Of a stretch of 64,000 nucleotides of DNA, positions 11,101-19,026 are shown piece after piece. The translations under genes were made by a program, and so were the position numbers. Position 1 is the first letter of the stretch; each line of letters begins with the position of its first letter. Source of the DNA: CAZLBC01 sp964557575. GTDB taxonomy: Bacteria; Planctomycetota; Phycisphaerae; SM23-33. The notes under the pieces were generated by a model. The model was not told the DNA's origin. It saw only the letters and a list, made by a program, of their open reading frames with translations, and made no database searches. The stretch covers positions 1 through 64,000 of the forward strand of contig CAZLBC010000018.1 in assembly GCA_964557575.1 (NCBI GenBank), written 5' to 3'.

Positions 11101-11345
11101 GAGCCGGAAAGCGGATCTTCGTCGCCGGTGCGCGGGACGTGGTTGACCCCGACGATCCCCACGGCGCGTGGGAAGGCCGGAAAAACGGCGTTCTTGCAGT
11201 ATGTTCTACCGATGACGGTGAAAAGCTGTCTGAATCCGAGCTGCTTCCCGCGCCACCTGCCTGGGACGGCATGGCCGCCGCCGGCGGACACCTGTACATC
11301 TCGCTTGTCGACGGAGAGGTTGTCTGCCTGGCAGGCAAAGATTGA
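8193..11345 (+). CDS. Secreted fusion: SAM-methyltransferase-like domain plus PQQ-type beta-propeller
   Basis: About 1050 aa. The ATG at 8193 is chosen for its AAGGTG site and the signal peptide MTKLCAVSFALIMLITAATPAG. Residues about 28-140 match a class I methyltransferase: motif I VHLGCGDGKLTAAL, then VHGLDAK, and a post-motif around IMRVLAPGGTAVIGG. The rest, about 900 residues, is a PQQ-like (BamB/quinoprotein) propeller with blade motifs VYVTLEPD.AVSAIDAATGK, GRVYCLRAADGALAWRF and VCAVDAKTGALLWRE. A Sec leader on a methyltransferase domain is odd because SAM is cytoplasmic, so that domain may be a scaffold. Similar combinations are, to my knowledge, annotated in Planctomycetes. The substrate is unknown. 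Confidence 0.8.
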   Translation: MTKLCAVSFALIMLITAATPAGDAKRILSETGFTGGLIVHLGCGDGKLTAALGTGEGRLVHGLDAKSEHVRAARRHIRDRGLCGTVSVDLLEGGRLPYAENLVTLLVADDPGTINKDEIMRVLAPGGTAVIGGSKTVKARPDGIDDWTHPLHGPGGNPVAGDRVVGPPRRLAWKAGPRWARSHGWTPSVTAMVSTGGRFFYICDVTPAGMNEAVPSKWFLFGRDAFNGVLLWKRRIPRWGSAQFSGTPDSGGAGVTGRFTMPPNAAKRLAAVGDTVYVTLEPDAPVSAIDAATGKTKQVYENTKRADELVVVDGRLVVSINPPEKPADRKPQKQVCAVDAKTGALLWREGPFTGVRTTKIQDPFGRLELAAGNGKVFFLTAEHVVCLALETGKTAWNIDRPPLPKAAVTKLGFSGMYEYNLTTMLYADGSVLLAQPEPNTHHTYHTMPGGLYAFNAENGEQMWKHGYGGWGHQTQPDVFVVDGTVWSHVHVETAYGHCWGGGLRAKNPAQVDYRIQGIDLKTGSVKKELPTKLIFNVGHHHRCARNKITSRFLMSARRGVEFVDLSSGENYQHHWTRSGCLVGYLPCNGLLYVTPHPCDCYITAKLTGFNALAPAAASDAKPIPADARLVTGPAYGKTTGGDIHAAQDDWPTYRHDGLRSGATASAVGGTLSVRWKSRVGNAPTAPVVAGGRVYAAAADEHVLCVFDATTGDSAWQFTAGGRIDAPPTIHEGAAIFGSADGRVYCLRAADGALAWRFDAAPRRRLVADCGRLESAWPVPGSVLIREGKCYCAAGRSSYLDGGVRFYVLDPDTGAVLEERTICSRDPETGKMKPTSSARSMEGLLNDIPATDGKNVYIRQMKVASGGGTAGVHLYSSGGYLDSSWFNRIFRQAGRARTRGLMVLGSEAAYGVEVYPGRGRDTLFKPGSQSYRLMCLSLKARPNAKDKRRKRRGPKPLWQQKLGIRVTAMVRAGKRIFVAGARDVVDPDDPHGAWEGRKNGVLAVCSTDDGEKLSESELLPAPPAWDGMAAAGGHLYISLVDGEVVCLAGKD

Positions 11346-11495
11346 TGCCGGCATAATATATTTATGACAAAGGGCTTGTAGCCTCGTCGCGGAAACAGTA
11401 ATCAAACATTAACCTTTGCCGTGCACGGATACCTACAATACACATGACCGGATCGCTCGTGGAAAAGTTCGCCCGACGGGAATCGGGAGTGATTC

Positions 11496-12857
11496 ATGGA
11501 CACGGATAACAAGAGAGCATTGAAATCGCTGCTGGAGGAAGGAGCGGTCACGGCGGACCTGATTTCGGCGGGGCTCAGCCCCGTCGAAGCCGCCGCAAAA
11601 GCCGCGATCTTCCGCAAGGCCACCCGGTCGCTCATCGGCGCCGGGGCGGATGCATCCGCCGCGGCTGTGGCCTTCTTCGTGCCGGGAAGACTCGAGGTCC
11701 TCGGCAAGCATACCGATTACGTCGGCGGAAAAAATATCGTCGCGACCATCGAGAAGGGCTTCTGCACGGTCGCCGCGGGACGGGACGATCCGGTCGTGAA
11801 CATTGGTAACGCGGCGTCGGGCGAATCGACGCGGTTCGAAATCGGGGTCGGGCTGGAACCCGCGCAGGGAGACTGGTCCAACTATCCGCTGACCGTCGCG
11901 CGGCGCCTGGCGATGAATTTCCCCGGCAAACTCCACGGGGCCGACATCGCGTTCTGCAGCGATCTGCCGAGAGCCTCCGGAACGGGCACATCCAGTGCCC
12001 TGCTCACCGCCATGTTCCTGGTTCTTTCCTCCGTCAACAACCTGGAAGAGAGAAAACAATACACCGACAACATCGAGAACACGCTCGACCTGGCCGCGTA
12101 CCTGGCGTGCATAGAAAACGGGACCGGTTTCGGCAGCCTCACCGATATCAGCGGCGTCGGGACGATGGGCGGCAGCGAGGATCACACGGCGATACTCTGC
12201 TGCAAACCGGGCACGCTCCACGTCTACTCCTTCCGTCCGACGCGGCTGGAATCCACCATCGAATTTCCCCCGGAACTCATCTTCGTGATCGCCGCGAGCG
12301 GCGTTACCGTGGACCATACCGGCGAGAGGATGGAGAAGTACAACCGGATTTCCCTTCTCGCCCGCGAGGCGACCGCACTGTGGAACAGGGCGACCCGTAA
12401 CAGCGATCCACACCCGGCGGCGATCGCAAAAAGATCGTCTTCCCAATTCATGAAGGTCCTCGCCGAACACCGGGACGCGGATATGACCAAACGCATCATC
12501 CAGTTCCTGATGGAAAGCGAGGATATCATTCCCGCCGCCGTCAAGGCCCTCAATACCGGTGACCTGTACTCCTTCGGTCAGAATGCCCTGCGGTCACAGC
12601 AGGTAGCCGAGGAGATGCTGGGAAACCAGGTGCCGGAGACCATGTTTCTCGCCGATTACGCCCTGCAGATCGGCGCCGACGCCGCCTCGTCCTTCGGGGG
12701 CGGGTTCGGTGGAAGCGTCTGGGCCCTGTGCCGCCGGGATAACGTCGACAGGTTCACGGCCGAATGGCGCAGAATGTACACGGAAAAATTTCCGGACCGT
12801 GCCGACGCGTGCGCCTTCTACACGACCGTGCCCGGCCCCGCGGCCTTCGCGCTGTAG
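11496..12857 (+). CDS. Divergent galactokinase-family GHMP kinase
   Basis: 453 aa with GGGAG about 7 nt before ATG. It has the three GHMP signatures: a galactokinase-type substrate motif (GRLEVLGKHTDYVGGK, compare GRVNLIGEHTDY), the ATP loop (LPRASGTGTSSAL), and the C-terminal SFGGGFGGSVWAL. An N-terminal extension of about 60 residues precedes the fold, and the Glu of GEHTDY is Lys. These changes, plus the presence of an orthodox galK at 27050, suggest another substrate such as a uronic acid or other sugar, or loss of activity. It stands alone between the PQQ protein and two tiny exported proteins. Confidence 0.8.
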   Translation: MDTDNKRALKSLLEEGAVTADLISAGLSPVEAAAKAAIFRKATRSLIGAGADASAAAVAFFVPGRLEVLGKHTDYVGGKNIVATIEKGFCTVAAGRDDPVVNIGNAASGESTRFEIGVGLEPAQGDWSNYPLTVARRLAMNFPGKLHGADIAFCSDLPRASGTGTSSALLTAMFLVLSSVNNLEERKQYTDNIENTLDLAAYLACIENGTGFGSLTDISGVGTMGGSEDHTAILCCKPGTLHVYSFRPTRLESTIEFPPELIFVIAASGVTVDHTGERMEKYNRISLLAREATALWNRATRNSDPHPAAIAKRSSSQFMKVLAEHRDADMTKRIIQFLMESEDIIPAAVKALNTGDLYSFGQNALRSQQVAEEMLGNQVPETMFLADYALQIGADAASSFGGGFGGSVWALCRRDNVDRFTAEWRRMYTEKFPDRADACAFYTTVPGPAAFAL

Positions 12858-13005
12858 CGATCCGTTCCGTCACGCTCAATCGCGGTGCGGTGCGACTAAC
12901 CTCTGTTCCTTTCGCGTGTCAGTAAGAACAGCAGCGGACGGGCCCCATCCGAACAGATGTTGCGGAACGGTACCCTTTTGAAAACCAACGCGCAGGAGGT
13001 GCGCC

Positions 13006-13284
13006 ATGAAAAAGAAACGACCGATTACCGTGTATGTCCTGGTATTTGCAAATGTCATCATCCTCGCCCTGCTGGTGCACGTGAACATAACGGAGGCAAA
13101 AGCCGCGCCGTTCAAACAGACCACCTACGCGGTGTCGACCGGGACGGTGGGAAAGGACGCGGACGCCCTCTTTGTCCTCGACCGGGCGACACAGAAGCTC
13201 GCCGCCTTCACGGTGGACCGGCGGGCACAGAAACTCGTCCAAGTCGGCGGTACACCGAACGTCGGCGAAATGGTCGACGATTGA
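13006..13284 (+). CDS. Small membrane-anchored/exported hypothetical protein A
   Basis: 92 aa with a perfect AGGAGGT ribosome site. Residues 8-30 are one hydrophobic segment (ITVYVLVFANVIILALLVHV) that acts as anchor or signal. The remaining 60 residues contain DALFVLDRATQKLAAFTVD, which has the look of a single propeller-blade strand pair. The next gene encodes a protein of the same size and layout with a similar core pattern, so the two are probably paralogues forming a small operon. No known family is recognised. Confidence 0.65.
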   Translation: MKKKRPITVYVLVFANVIILALLVHVNITEAKAAPFKQTTYAVSTGTVGKDADALFVLDRATQKLAAFTVDRRAQKLVQVGGTPNVGEMVDD

Positions 13285-13302
13285 CAGACCCGGGAGACAG
13301 CC

Positions 13303-13587
13303 ATGAAAAACGAAAATACAGTGATGATTATCGTACTGCTCGCAACCGCGGCCGTCCTCGGCCTCATGCTGGCGGGATCGCTCGGCCCGGGACGGGCCGC
13401 CGCGGCCGGCGCCGGCGACCGGACGTCCGACGGCGACTACATCATGCTGACCGGACAGGTGACGGACAAATCGTGCCTCGTCTACGTCATCCATGTCCCC
13501 ACGCGGACACTGATAGTCTTCGTTCCCAGCCGGACCACCAACACGCTGAAACTCCTCGACTTCGCAAAGCTGAACCGGGTGTTCTGA
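13303..13587 (+). CDS. Small membrane-anchored/exported hypothetical protein B
   Basis: 94 aa, starting 18 nt after the previous gene, with GGGAGA upstream. It has an N-terminal hydrophobic helix (VMIIVLLATAAVLGLMLAG) and then a short beta-rich tail, CLVYVIHVPTRTLIVFVPS, ending LLDFAKLNRVF. The layout parallels protein A (hydrophobic helix, then hhVhd.Tx.LhhF). The function is unknown; co-translation with protein A suggests they work together. Confidence 0.65.
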   Translation: MKNENTVMIIVLLATAAVLGLMLAGSLGPGRAAAAGAGDRTSDGDYIMLTGQVTDKSCLVYVIHVPTRTLIVFVPSRTTNTLKLLDFAKLNRVF

Positions 13588-13708
13588 ACCGCGCGGCCGC
13601 TCGCTGCGCAGCGCCCGGCCGATACGATGCCGAGAATGATTGACATCCGCCGCGGGTTTATGACAATAGGGCAACTGATTTCACTAACCCCTATTTCATG
13701 GAGAACAC

Positions 13709-15232
13709 ATGAACAGGCGAACGTTGATCAAGGCAATCGGTACGGGTGCCGCCGCGGCAGCCGCCGGGTGCGGCGGCACGGGACCGTCGGCGAAGAAAAG
13801 GCGAACGCCGCGAACGGAAGCGAAAACACGCCCCAACGTCGTGTTTATCCTGACCGACGACCAGCGGTGGGACCAGATGAGCTGCGCGGGCCACCCGTTC
13901 CTGGAGACCCCGCATTTCGACCGCATCGCCGCGGAGGGCGCCCGCTTCCGCAACATGTTCATCACCACATCCCTCTGTTCCCCGAGCCGCGCGTCCTTCC
14001 TCTCGGGGCTCTACGCCCACACCCACGGCGTCTCCAACAACTTCACCGATTACCCGGCGCGGATGACCAGTTTCCCCATGCGGTTGCAGGAGGAGGGATA
14101 CCGGACCGCGTACATCGGCAAGTGGCACATGGGTGAGAAAGACGACTCGCAGCGCCCCGGTTTCAACGACTGGATCAGCCATTCCGGACAGGGCAAATAC
14201 TTCGACAACACGTGGAACATCAACGGCACCCGCCGGGTGGTCAAGGGGTATTACACCACCAACGTGACGGACATGGCCGTCGACTGGCTCGACCGGCGGA
14301 CGGAAGACGAACCCTTTCTGCTGATCGTGGGCCACAAGGCACCGCATACCCCCTTCACCCCCGAGCCGAAATACGAGCATATCTACGACGACGTCACGAT
14401 CACGTACCCTGAATCCGCGTTTGACCTCGAGGACAAGCCCGACTGGGTCAAGGAGCGGATCGACACGTGGCACGGGATTTACGGCCCGATCTACGGTTTC
14501 CGGAAGGATTTCCCGGACACCAGCCCGGAGAGCGTCAAGGAATTCGCCCGCTTCGTACGGTCGTACACCGCCACGATCAAGAGCATCGACGACAGCACCG
14601 GCAGGATCTACGACGCCCTGAAGAAAAAGGGCCTGCTGGACGACACGCTCCTGGTGTTCGCCGGCGACAACGGCATGTTCCTCGGCGAACACGGCATGAC
14701 CGACAAGCGGGCGATGCACGAGGAGTCCATCCGGGTCCCCCTCCTGGTTCGCTACCCGCAACTCATCGAACCGGATACCGAGATCGACGGGCAGGTCCTG
14801 AATATCGATCTCGCCCCGAGCGTCCTGGATATCTGCGGGGCACAGCCCCTGAAGGATATCCACGGAAAAAGCTGGAAATGCCTCCTGGAGGGACGGACCG
14901 GCGGCTGGCGTACCTCCTGGTTTTACGAGTACAACTACGAGAAGCAGTTTCCCTACACGCCGAACGTCCGCGGCGTCAGGACGGACCGGTGGAAATACGT
15001 CCACTATCCCCACGGCGACGGCGGTCCCGACCGGCACATGGCCGAGCTGTACGACCTGAAGAACGATCCGGGCGAATCGACGAACCTGATCAACGAGCCG
15101 AAATACCGGGCGGTCGCCGAAAAACTGAAAAAAGAACTGCACCGTCTGATGGCTGCAACCGGCGCGCTGCCGGACAGCATGCCCGTCGACCAGGGCGTCA
15201 AGAAAAAGCTGCCGGAAAAGTCGATACGGTAA
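13709..15232 (+). CDS. Type I sulfatase, Tat-exported lipoprotein-like
   Basis: 507 aa, GGAG five nt before ATG. The leader MNRRTLIKAIGTGAAAAAAGC combines a twin-arginine motif with a possible lipobox Cys at 21. The catalytic region reads VVFILTDDQRWDQ (metal-binding Asp pair) and LCSPSRASFLSG, where C90-x-P-S-R is the signature whose Cys must be converted to formylglycine. Further conserved blocks are YIGKWHMG, KAPHTPF and DNGMFLGEHGM. The protein removes sulfate esters from an unidentified substrate, probably a sulfated glycan. The maturase (anSME or FGE) is not in the window. It is followed 37 nt later by a DUF1080 gene. Confidence 0.93.
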   Translation: MNRRTLIKAIGTGAAAAAAGCGGTGPSAKKRRTPRTEAKTRPNVVFILTDDQRWDQMSCAGHPFLETPHFDRIAAEGARFRNMFITTSLCSPSRASFLSGLYAHTHGVSNNFTDYPARMTSFPMRLQEEGYRTAYIGKWHMGEKDDSQRPGFNDWISHSGQGKYFDNTWNINGTRRVVKGYYTTNVTDMAVDWLDRRTEDEPFLLIVGHKAPHTPFTPEPKYEHIYDDVTITYPESAFDLEDKPDWVKERIDTWHGIYGPIYGFRKDFPDTSPESVKEFARFVRSYTATIKSIDDSTGRIYDALKKKGLLDDTLLVFAGDNGMFLGEHGMTDKRAMHEESIRVPLLVRYPQLIEPDTEIDGQVLNIDLAPSVLDICGAQPLKDIHGKSWKCLLEGRTGGWRTSWFYEYNYEKQFPYTPNVRGVRTDRWKYVHYPHGDGGPDRHMAELYDLKNDPGESTNLINEPKYRAVAEKLKKELHRLMAATGALPDSMPVDQGVKKKLPEKSIR

Positions 15233-15269
15233 CAAACAGGACACCATCACAACACGAGGAACAATCGAC

Positions 15270-16631
15270 ATGAGAACGATTCAGACTGCATGCATCGCGT
15301 TACTGCCGCTCGTCTCCGGCCCCGGGCTCTCCGCGGCCGAACCGGCGAAGCTCAACGTCCCCCCCGCGGGATTCGCGGCCCTGTTCAACGGCAAAAACCT
15401 CGACGGCTGGTTCGGGCGCAAGACGCAGGATCCCCGCAAACTGCTGGCGATGTCCCCGGACGAGTTGAAAAAGCACAAGGAGAAGACCCGCGCGGACATC
15501 CGCAGGCACTGGCGCGTCGAGGACGGGGTCCTGGTCAACGACGGCCACGGGCTGTACGCCACCACGAACGAGAACTACGGGGATTTCGAACTGCTGGTGG
15601 ACTACAAGACGGTCGCGAAGGCCGACAGCGGCATCTACCTGCGGGGCATTCCCCAGGTTCAGATCTGGGACTACACCAAGGCGGGCGGCAAGTGGAAGAT
15701 CGGCGCCGACAAGGGCTCCGGCGGCCTGTGGAACAATCCCAAGGGCGCACCCGGCAAGGACCCGCTCGTGCTCGCCGACAAGCCCTTCGGGGAGTGGAGC
15801 TCCTTCAGAATCATCATGGTCGGCGAGATGGTCACGGTCTTCCTCAACGGCAAACGGGTGGTCGACCACGCCCGCATGGACAACTACTTCGCCCGGAAGG
15901 AACCGCTGCCCCCGCGGGGACCCATCCAGCTCCAGACCCACGGCGGGGAGATCCGGTGGCGAAACGTGTTCATCAGGGAGATCCCCCCCACCGAGGCCAA
16001 CGACATCCTGAGAAACGGCGGCGTGGACAAGAAGGAGGCCGGCCGGGGATTCCGCCCCCTGTTCAACGGGAAGGACTTCTCCGGCTGGACGGGCGCCGTG
16101 GATAAAAACACGATCGAGAACGGGGCGATCCTCTGCTCCCGCGGCTGCGTGTACACCGAGAAACAATTCGCCGATTTCGCGGTACGGCTGGAATGCAAGC
16201 TGCCGCCCGGGGGCAACAACGGCCTGGCGATACGATATCCCGGGACGGGCACGCCGGCCTACGCGGGCATGTGCGAGCTGCAGGTCCTGGACAACACGCA
16301 CAAGAAGTACGCGAAACTCGACACGCGGCAGTACCACGGCAGCGCGTACGGCATGGTCCCCGCCCACCGCGGATACCTCCGGGAGCCGGGGACCTGGAAT
16401 TACCAGGAGGTCACCGTCACCGGCCCGAAAATCACGGTTGATCTGAACGGGACGCGCATACTCGACGCGGATCTCTCGGCGGCGAGGGACTTCATGTACA
16501 AGCCGGAGAAGTTCAAGGGCCGCACCCGGACGAAGGGGCACTTCGGCTTCGCGGGTCACGGCGATCCGGTGTGTTTCCGCAAGATCGAGATACGAACACT
16601 GTCGGCCAAAGCGAAAAAAACGGGCGAATGA
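15270..16631 (+). CDS. Two-domain DUF1080 (3-keto-disaccharide hydrolase family) exported protein
   Basis: 453 aa with GAGGA before ATG and a Sec leader ending near GLSAAEP. Two successive DUF1080/concanavalin-like domains are visible. The first, about residues 30-235, opens with FAALFNGKNLDGWFG and has NYGDFELLVDYKT, SGIYLRGIPQVQIWD and GPIQLQTHGGEIRWRNVFIREI. The second, about 255-445, opens with FRPLFNGKDFSGWTG and has FAVRLECKLPPGGNNGLAIRYP. Characterised DUF1080 members act on 3-keto glycosides; others only bind. The gene is 37 nt downstream of the sulfatase, suggesting one glycan-degrading unit. Confidence 0.88.
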   Translation: MRTIQTACIALLPLVSGPGLSAAEPAKLNVPPAGFAALFNGKNLDGWFGRKTQDPRKLLAMSPDELKKHKEKTRADIRRHWRVEDGVLVNDGHGLYATTNENYGDFELLVDYKTVAKADSGIYLRGIPQVQIWDYTKAGGKWKIGADKGSGGLWNNPKGAPGKDPLVLADKPFGEWSSFRIIMVGEMVTVFLNGKRVVDHARMDNYFARKEPLPPRGPIQLQTHGGEIRWRNVFIREIPPTEANDILRNGGVDKKEAGRGFRPLFNGKDFSGWTGAVDKNTIENGAILCSRGCVYTEKQFADFAVRLECKLPPGGNNGLAIRYPGTGTPAYAGMCELQVLDNTHKKYAKLDTRQYHGSAYGMVPAHRGYLREPGTWNYQEVTVTGPKITVDLNGTRILDADLSAARDFMYKPEKFKGRTRTKGHFGFAGHGDPVCFRKIEIRTLSAKAKKTGE

Positions 16632-16937
16632 TCGGCACCGCCCGAGATATTTTCTGCGCCCGGATCTACAATTACCAATAGAGGATTTAGGGTAATCACC
16701 CTATGCCTCAATACTGTGCGAGCCCGGTGTAAAAATTGAAAAAAGATTTTGCTTTAAATCAAAAATCTGAATAATTATTTGTTTTGCCCGTGCCGCCGGT
16801 GTCACCGACCGGCCGGCACAACGGAACGATTGTAGAACACGTGGCCGTTTCCGTACGCGGCGCCCCCCACCACGGGCGCACTACGGTATCCGGCGATCCG
16901 TCTACCGCTAACGAACATATATATAAAGGAAGCAAAC
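16632..16937. promoter_or_regulatory. Intergenic region upstream of the oxidoreductase-NQR operon, candidate promoter and operator
   Basis: A 306-bp gene-free stretch, AT-rich in the middle unlike its surroundings. A perfect inverted repeat TAGGGT-AATC-ACCCTA lies at 16688-16703. About 55 bp later comes TTGCTT, 17 bp, TAATTA (about 16751-16779), a plausible sigma-70-type promoter, overlapping an imperfect AGATTTT...AAAAATCT hairpin. A ribosome site AAAGGA precedes the ATG at 16938. The promoter call rests only on motif form and spacing. Confidence 0.35.
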
Positions 16938-18362
16938 ATGAGCACACACGCGCAGAAGAGCAACGGGAAGCTGAATCGAAGATCCTTTCTGGCCGGGTCC
17001 GCCGCGGCCGGTGCCGGGGCCGCCCTGGCGGTCACGGGCCTGGAAAAGGCCGCGGCCGCGGAGGCCGGGGGCATCAACGCTGCCATTATCGGCACCGGGA
17101 CGCAGGGGATGGTCCTGCTGAGGAACTCCCTGAAGATCCCGGGCGTGAACTTCAAGGCCGTCTGCGACATCTGGGAATACAAGCGCAAGTACGCCTACGG
17201 TACCGTCAGGGCGGCGACCAGGGGCAAGGCAAAACCCGAGATGTACGAGAACTACGAGGATCTCCTCGGAGACAAGGACAAGCTCGGGCTCCAGGCGGTC
17301 ATCGTCGCCACCCCGGACTTCTGGCACGCCAAGATCGCCTGCGCGGCCATGAAGGCCGGCCTGCACGTCTACTGCGAAAAGGAGATGGACAAGACGCTGG
17401 AGATGTCGCTCCAGATCGCCAAGACCGCAAAGGAAACCGGCAGGTGTTGCCAGATCGGCCACCAGCGGCGCAGCAACCCGGTCTACCTGATGGCGAAGGA
17501 CATGGTCGACAACGGCGATATCGGCAAGCTGCTGAGCTGCCACGGCCACTGGAACCGCTGGGTCACGCCGATGGCGGAGTTCCCCGAGGGCGACCGCTTC
17601 AAGCTCTCCGACGAGACGCTCAAGAAGTACGGCTTCGACAGCAAGCGCCACTTCATGAACTGGCGGTGGTTCAAGAAGTACTCTTCCGGCCCCATCGCCG
17701 ACCTCGGCAGTCACCAGATCGACATCTTCGACTGGTACCTCGACTCCCACCCCACCGCCCTTTCGGCCGTCGCCAGCAGCCCCAGCAAGCATGCCAAGCA
17801 GCGCGAGTGGTACGAGAACGTCTTCGTCACGTATGAATATGAACACTGCAAGAACGGCAAGGCCCTCGCGACCTACCGCGTGCAGAATACCAACGGCTAC
17901 GGCATCTACTTCGAGCGCTTCATGGGCACGGGCGGGACCATCACCATCTCCGAGTTCCCCGAAATGTCCTACTACGTCCCGGCCAAGGGGCAGGAATCGC
18001 CGAAATGGGCCGAGAAGGCCCAGGAAGAAGAGGCGGCCGCATTCGCCGCGGCGGCGGACAAATTCAAGAAGGGCGACAACGTCGGGAGCCTCATCGAGAA
18101 GTGCCCGATCCTCTCCCAGGGCAGCCAGGCAACGCCGCTGCTCGGCGGCCTCTCCGGGGAAGAACTGACCGCCTGGAAGGAAAAGAAGATCCACACGCAT
18201 CACCTCGAGAATTTCTTCGACGCGGCGCGGGCGGACGATCCGAAAAAGCTCAACTGCCCGCCGGAAATCGCCTACCCCACGGCGGTCGCCGTACTCAACG
18301 CGATCCCGGCCGTCGAGGCCGGCAAGAAACTGCCCCTTACCGAGGCGGCATACAAGATCTGA
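16938..18362 (+). CDS. Gfo/Idh/MocA-family oxidoreductase, Tat-exported, leading the NQR genes
   Basis: 474 aa, AAAGGA before ATG. The twin-arginine leader is KLNRRSFLAGSAAAGAG, followed by an Ala-rich h-region. The Rossmann start is AAIIGTGTQGMVLL, followed by VCDIWEYK, VIVATPDFWHAKIA and the usual EKP position reading YCEKEMDKT (Glu instead of Pro). The C-terminal domain includes GPIADLGSHQIDIFDWYL. It presumably oxidises a sugar or cyclitol with a bound NAD(P) outside the cytoplasm. Its stop is only 12 nt from nqrD, so it is likely cotranscribed with the Na+-NQR genes, an unusual partnership whose meaning is unknown. Confidence 0.87.
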   Translation: MSTHAQKSNGKLNRRSFLAGSAAAGAGAALAVTGLEKAAAAEAGGINAAIIGTGTQGMVLLRNSLKIPGVNFKAVCDIWEYKRKYAYGTVRAATRGKAKPEMYENYEDLLGDKDKLGLQAVIVATPDFWHAKIACAAMKAGLHVYCEKEMDKTLEMSLQIAKTAKETGRCCQIGHQRRSNPVYLMAKDMVDNGDIGKLLSCHGHWNRWVTPMAEFPEGDRFKLSDETLKKYGFDSKRHFMNWRWFKKYSSGPIADLGSHQIDIFDWYLDSHPTALSAVASSPSKHAKQREWYENVFVTYEYEHCKNGKALATYRVQNTNGYGIYFERFMGTGGTITISEFPEMSYYVPAKGQESPKWAEKAQEEEAAAFAAAADKFKKGDNVGSLIEKCPILSQGSQATPLLGGLSGEELTAWKEKKIHTHHLENFFDAARADDPKKLNCPPEIAYPTAVAVLNAIPAVEAGKKLPLTEAAYKI

Positions 18363-18374
18363 CGGAATCGAACG

Positions 18375-19010
18375 ATGGAACACTGCGGCTCCTGTTTTTC
18401 GTTTCGCGAACTGGCCGAGCCGGTCAAGGACGGCATCGGTGAGCAGAACCCGATCCTGACCTACGCCCTCGGCGTCTGCTCGGCCCTCGCGGTCACCGGC
18501 TACGTCGACACGACGCTGACGATGTGTATCTCGCTGATATTCGTGTCGACGTTCAGCACCTTCATCGTGTCGCTCCTGCGGGACATCACCCCCTACCGCG
18601 TCCGGATGATCATGCAGATGCTCGTGATCTCGACGTTCGTCATCGTGGTCGACCTGTTTCTCCAGGCCTTCGCCTACGGGACCAGCAAGAAGCTGTCGAT
18701 CTACGTGACGCTGATCATCACCAACTGCATCATCATGGGCCGGTGCGAGGCGTACGCGATGAAAAACCCGCCGCTGAAGTCCGCGATGGACGGGCTCGGC
18801 GCGGCCCTCGGGTACTCGCTGGTGCTGCTGGCGGTCTCGCTGATCAGGGAGCCGATCGGCCACGGCAAGCTCTGCGGCTTCAATGTCGTCCCCGCCGACG
18901 CCACCATCAGCATCTTCGGGCTCGAGGCGGGGGCGTTTATCGCGATGGGGTTTGTCGTCTGGATCGTTCGCGCGATCTGGCCCCAGACCGAAGAAACCCC
19001 CGTCGGTTAA
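18375..19010 (+). CDS. nqrD: Na+-translocating NADH:quinone reductase subunit D
   Basis: 211 aa, hydrophobic, about six membrane helices. It carries the NqrD/RnfE marker ENP-like QNPILTYALGVCSALAVT and the second half-motif LIITNCIIMGRCEAYA. The two conserved cysteines (in GVCSAL and TNCIIMG) are those that, with the matching pair in NqrE, hold the membrane-embedded iron centre. RDITPYRVRMIMQM and LIREPIGHG also match the family. It is the first of five contiguous subunit genes (D-E-F-B-C) and is separated by only 16 nt from nqrE. The usual first gene, nqrA, is not present upstream. Confidence 0.92.
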   Translation: MEHCGSCFSFRELAEPVKDGIGEQNPILTYALGVCSALAVTGYVDTTLTMCISLIFVSTFSTFIVSLLRDITPYRVRMIMQMLVISTFVIVVDLFLQAFAYGTSKKLSIYVTLIITNCIIMGRCEAYAMKNPPLKSAMDGLGAALGYSLVLLAVSLIREPIGHGKLCGFNVVPADATISIFGLEAGAFIAMGFVVWIVRAIWPQTEETPVG

Positions 19011-19026
19011 CCAGGAGACAGACGTC

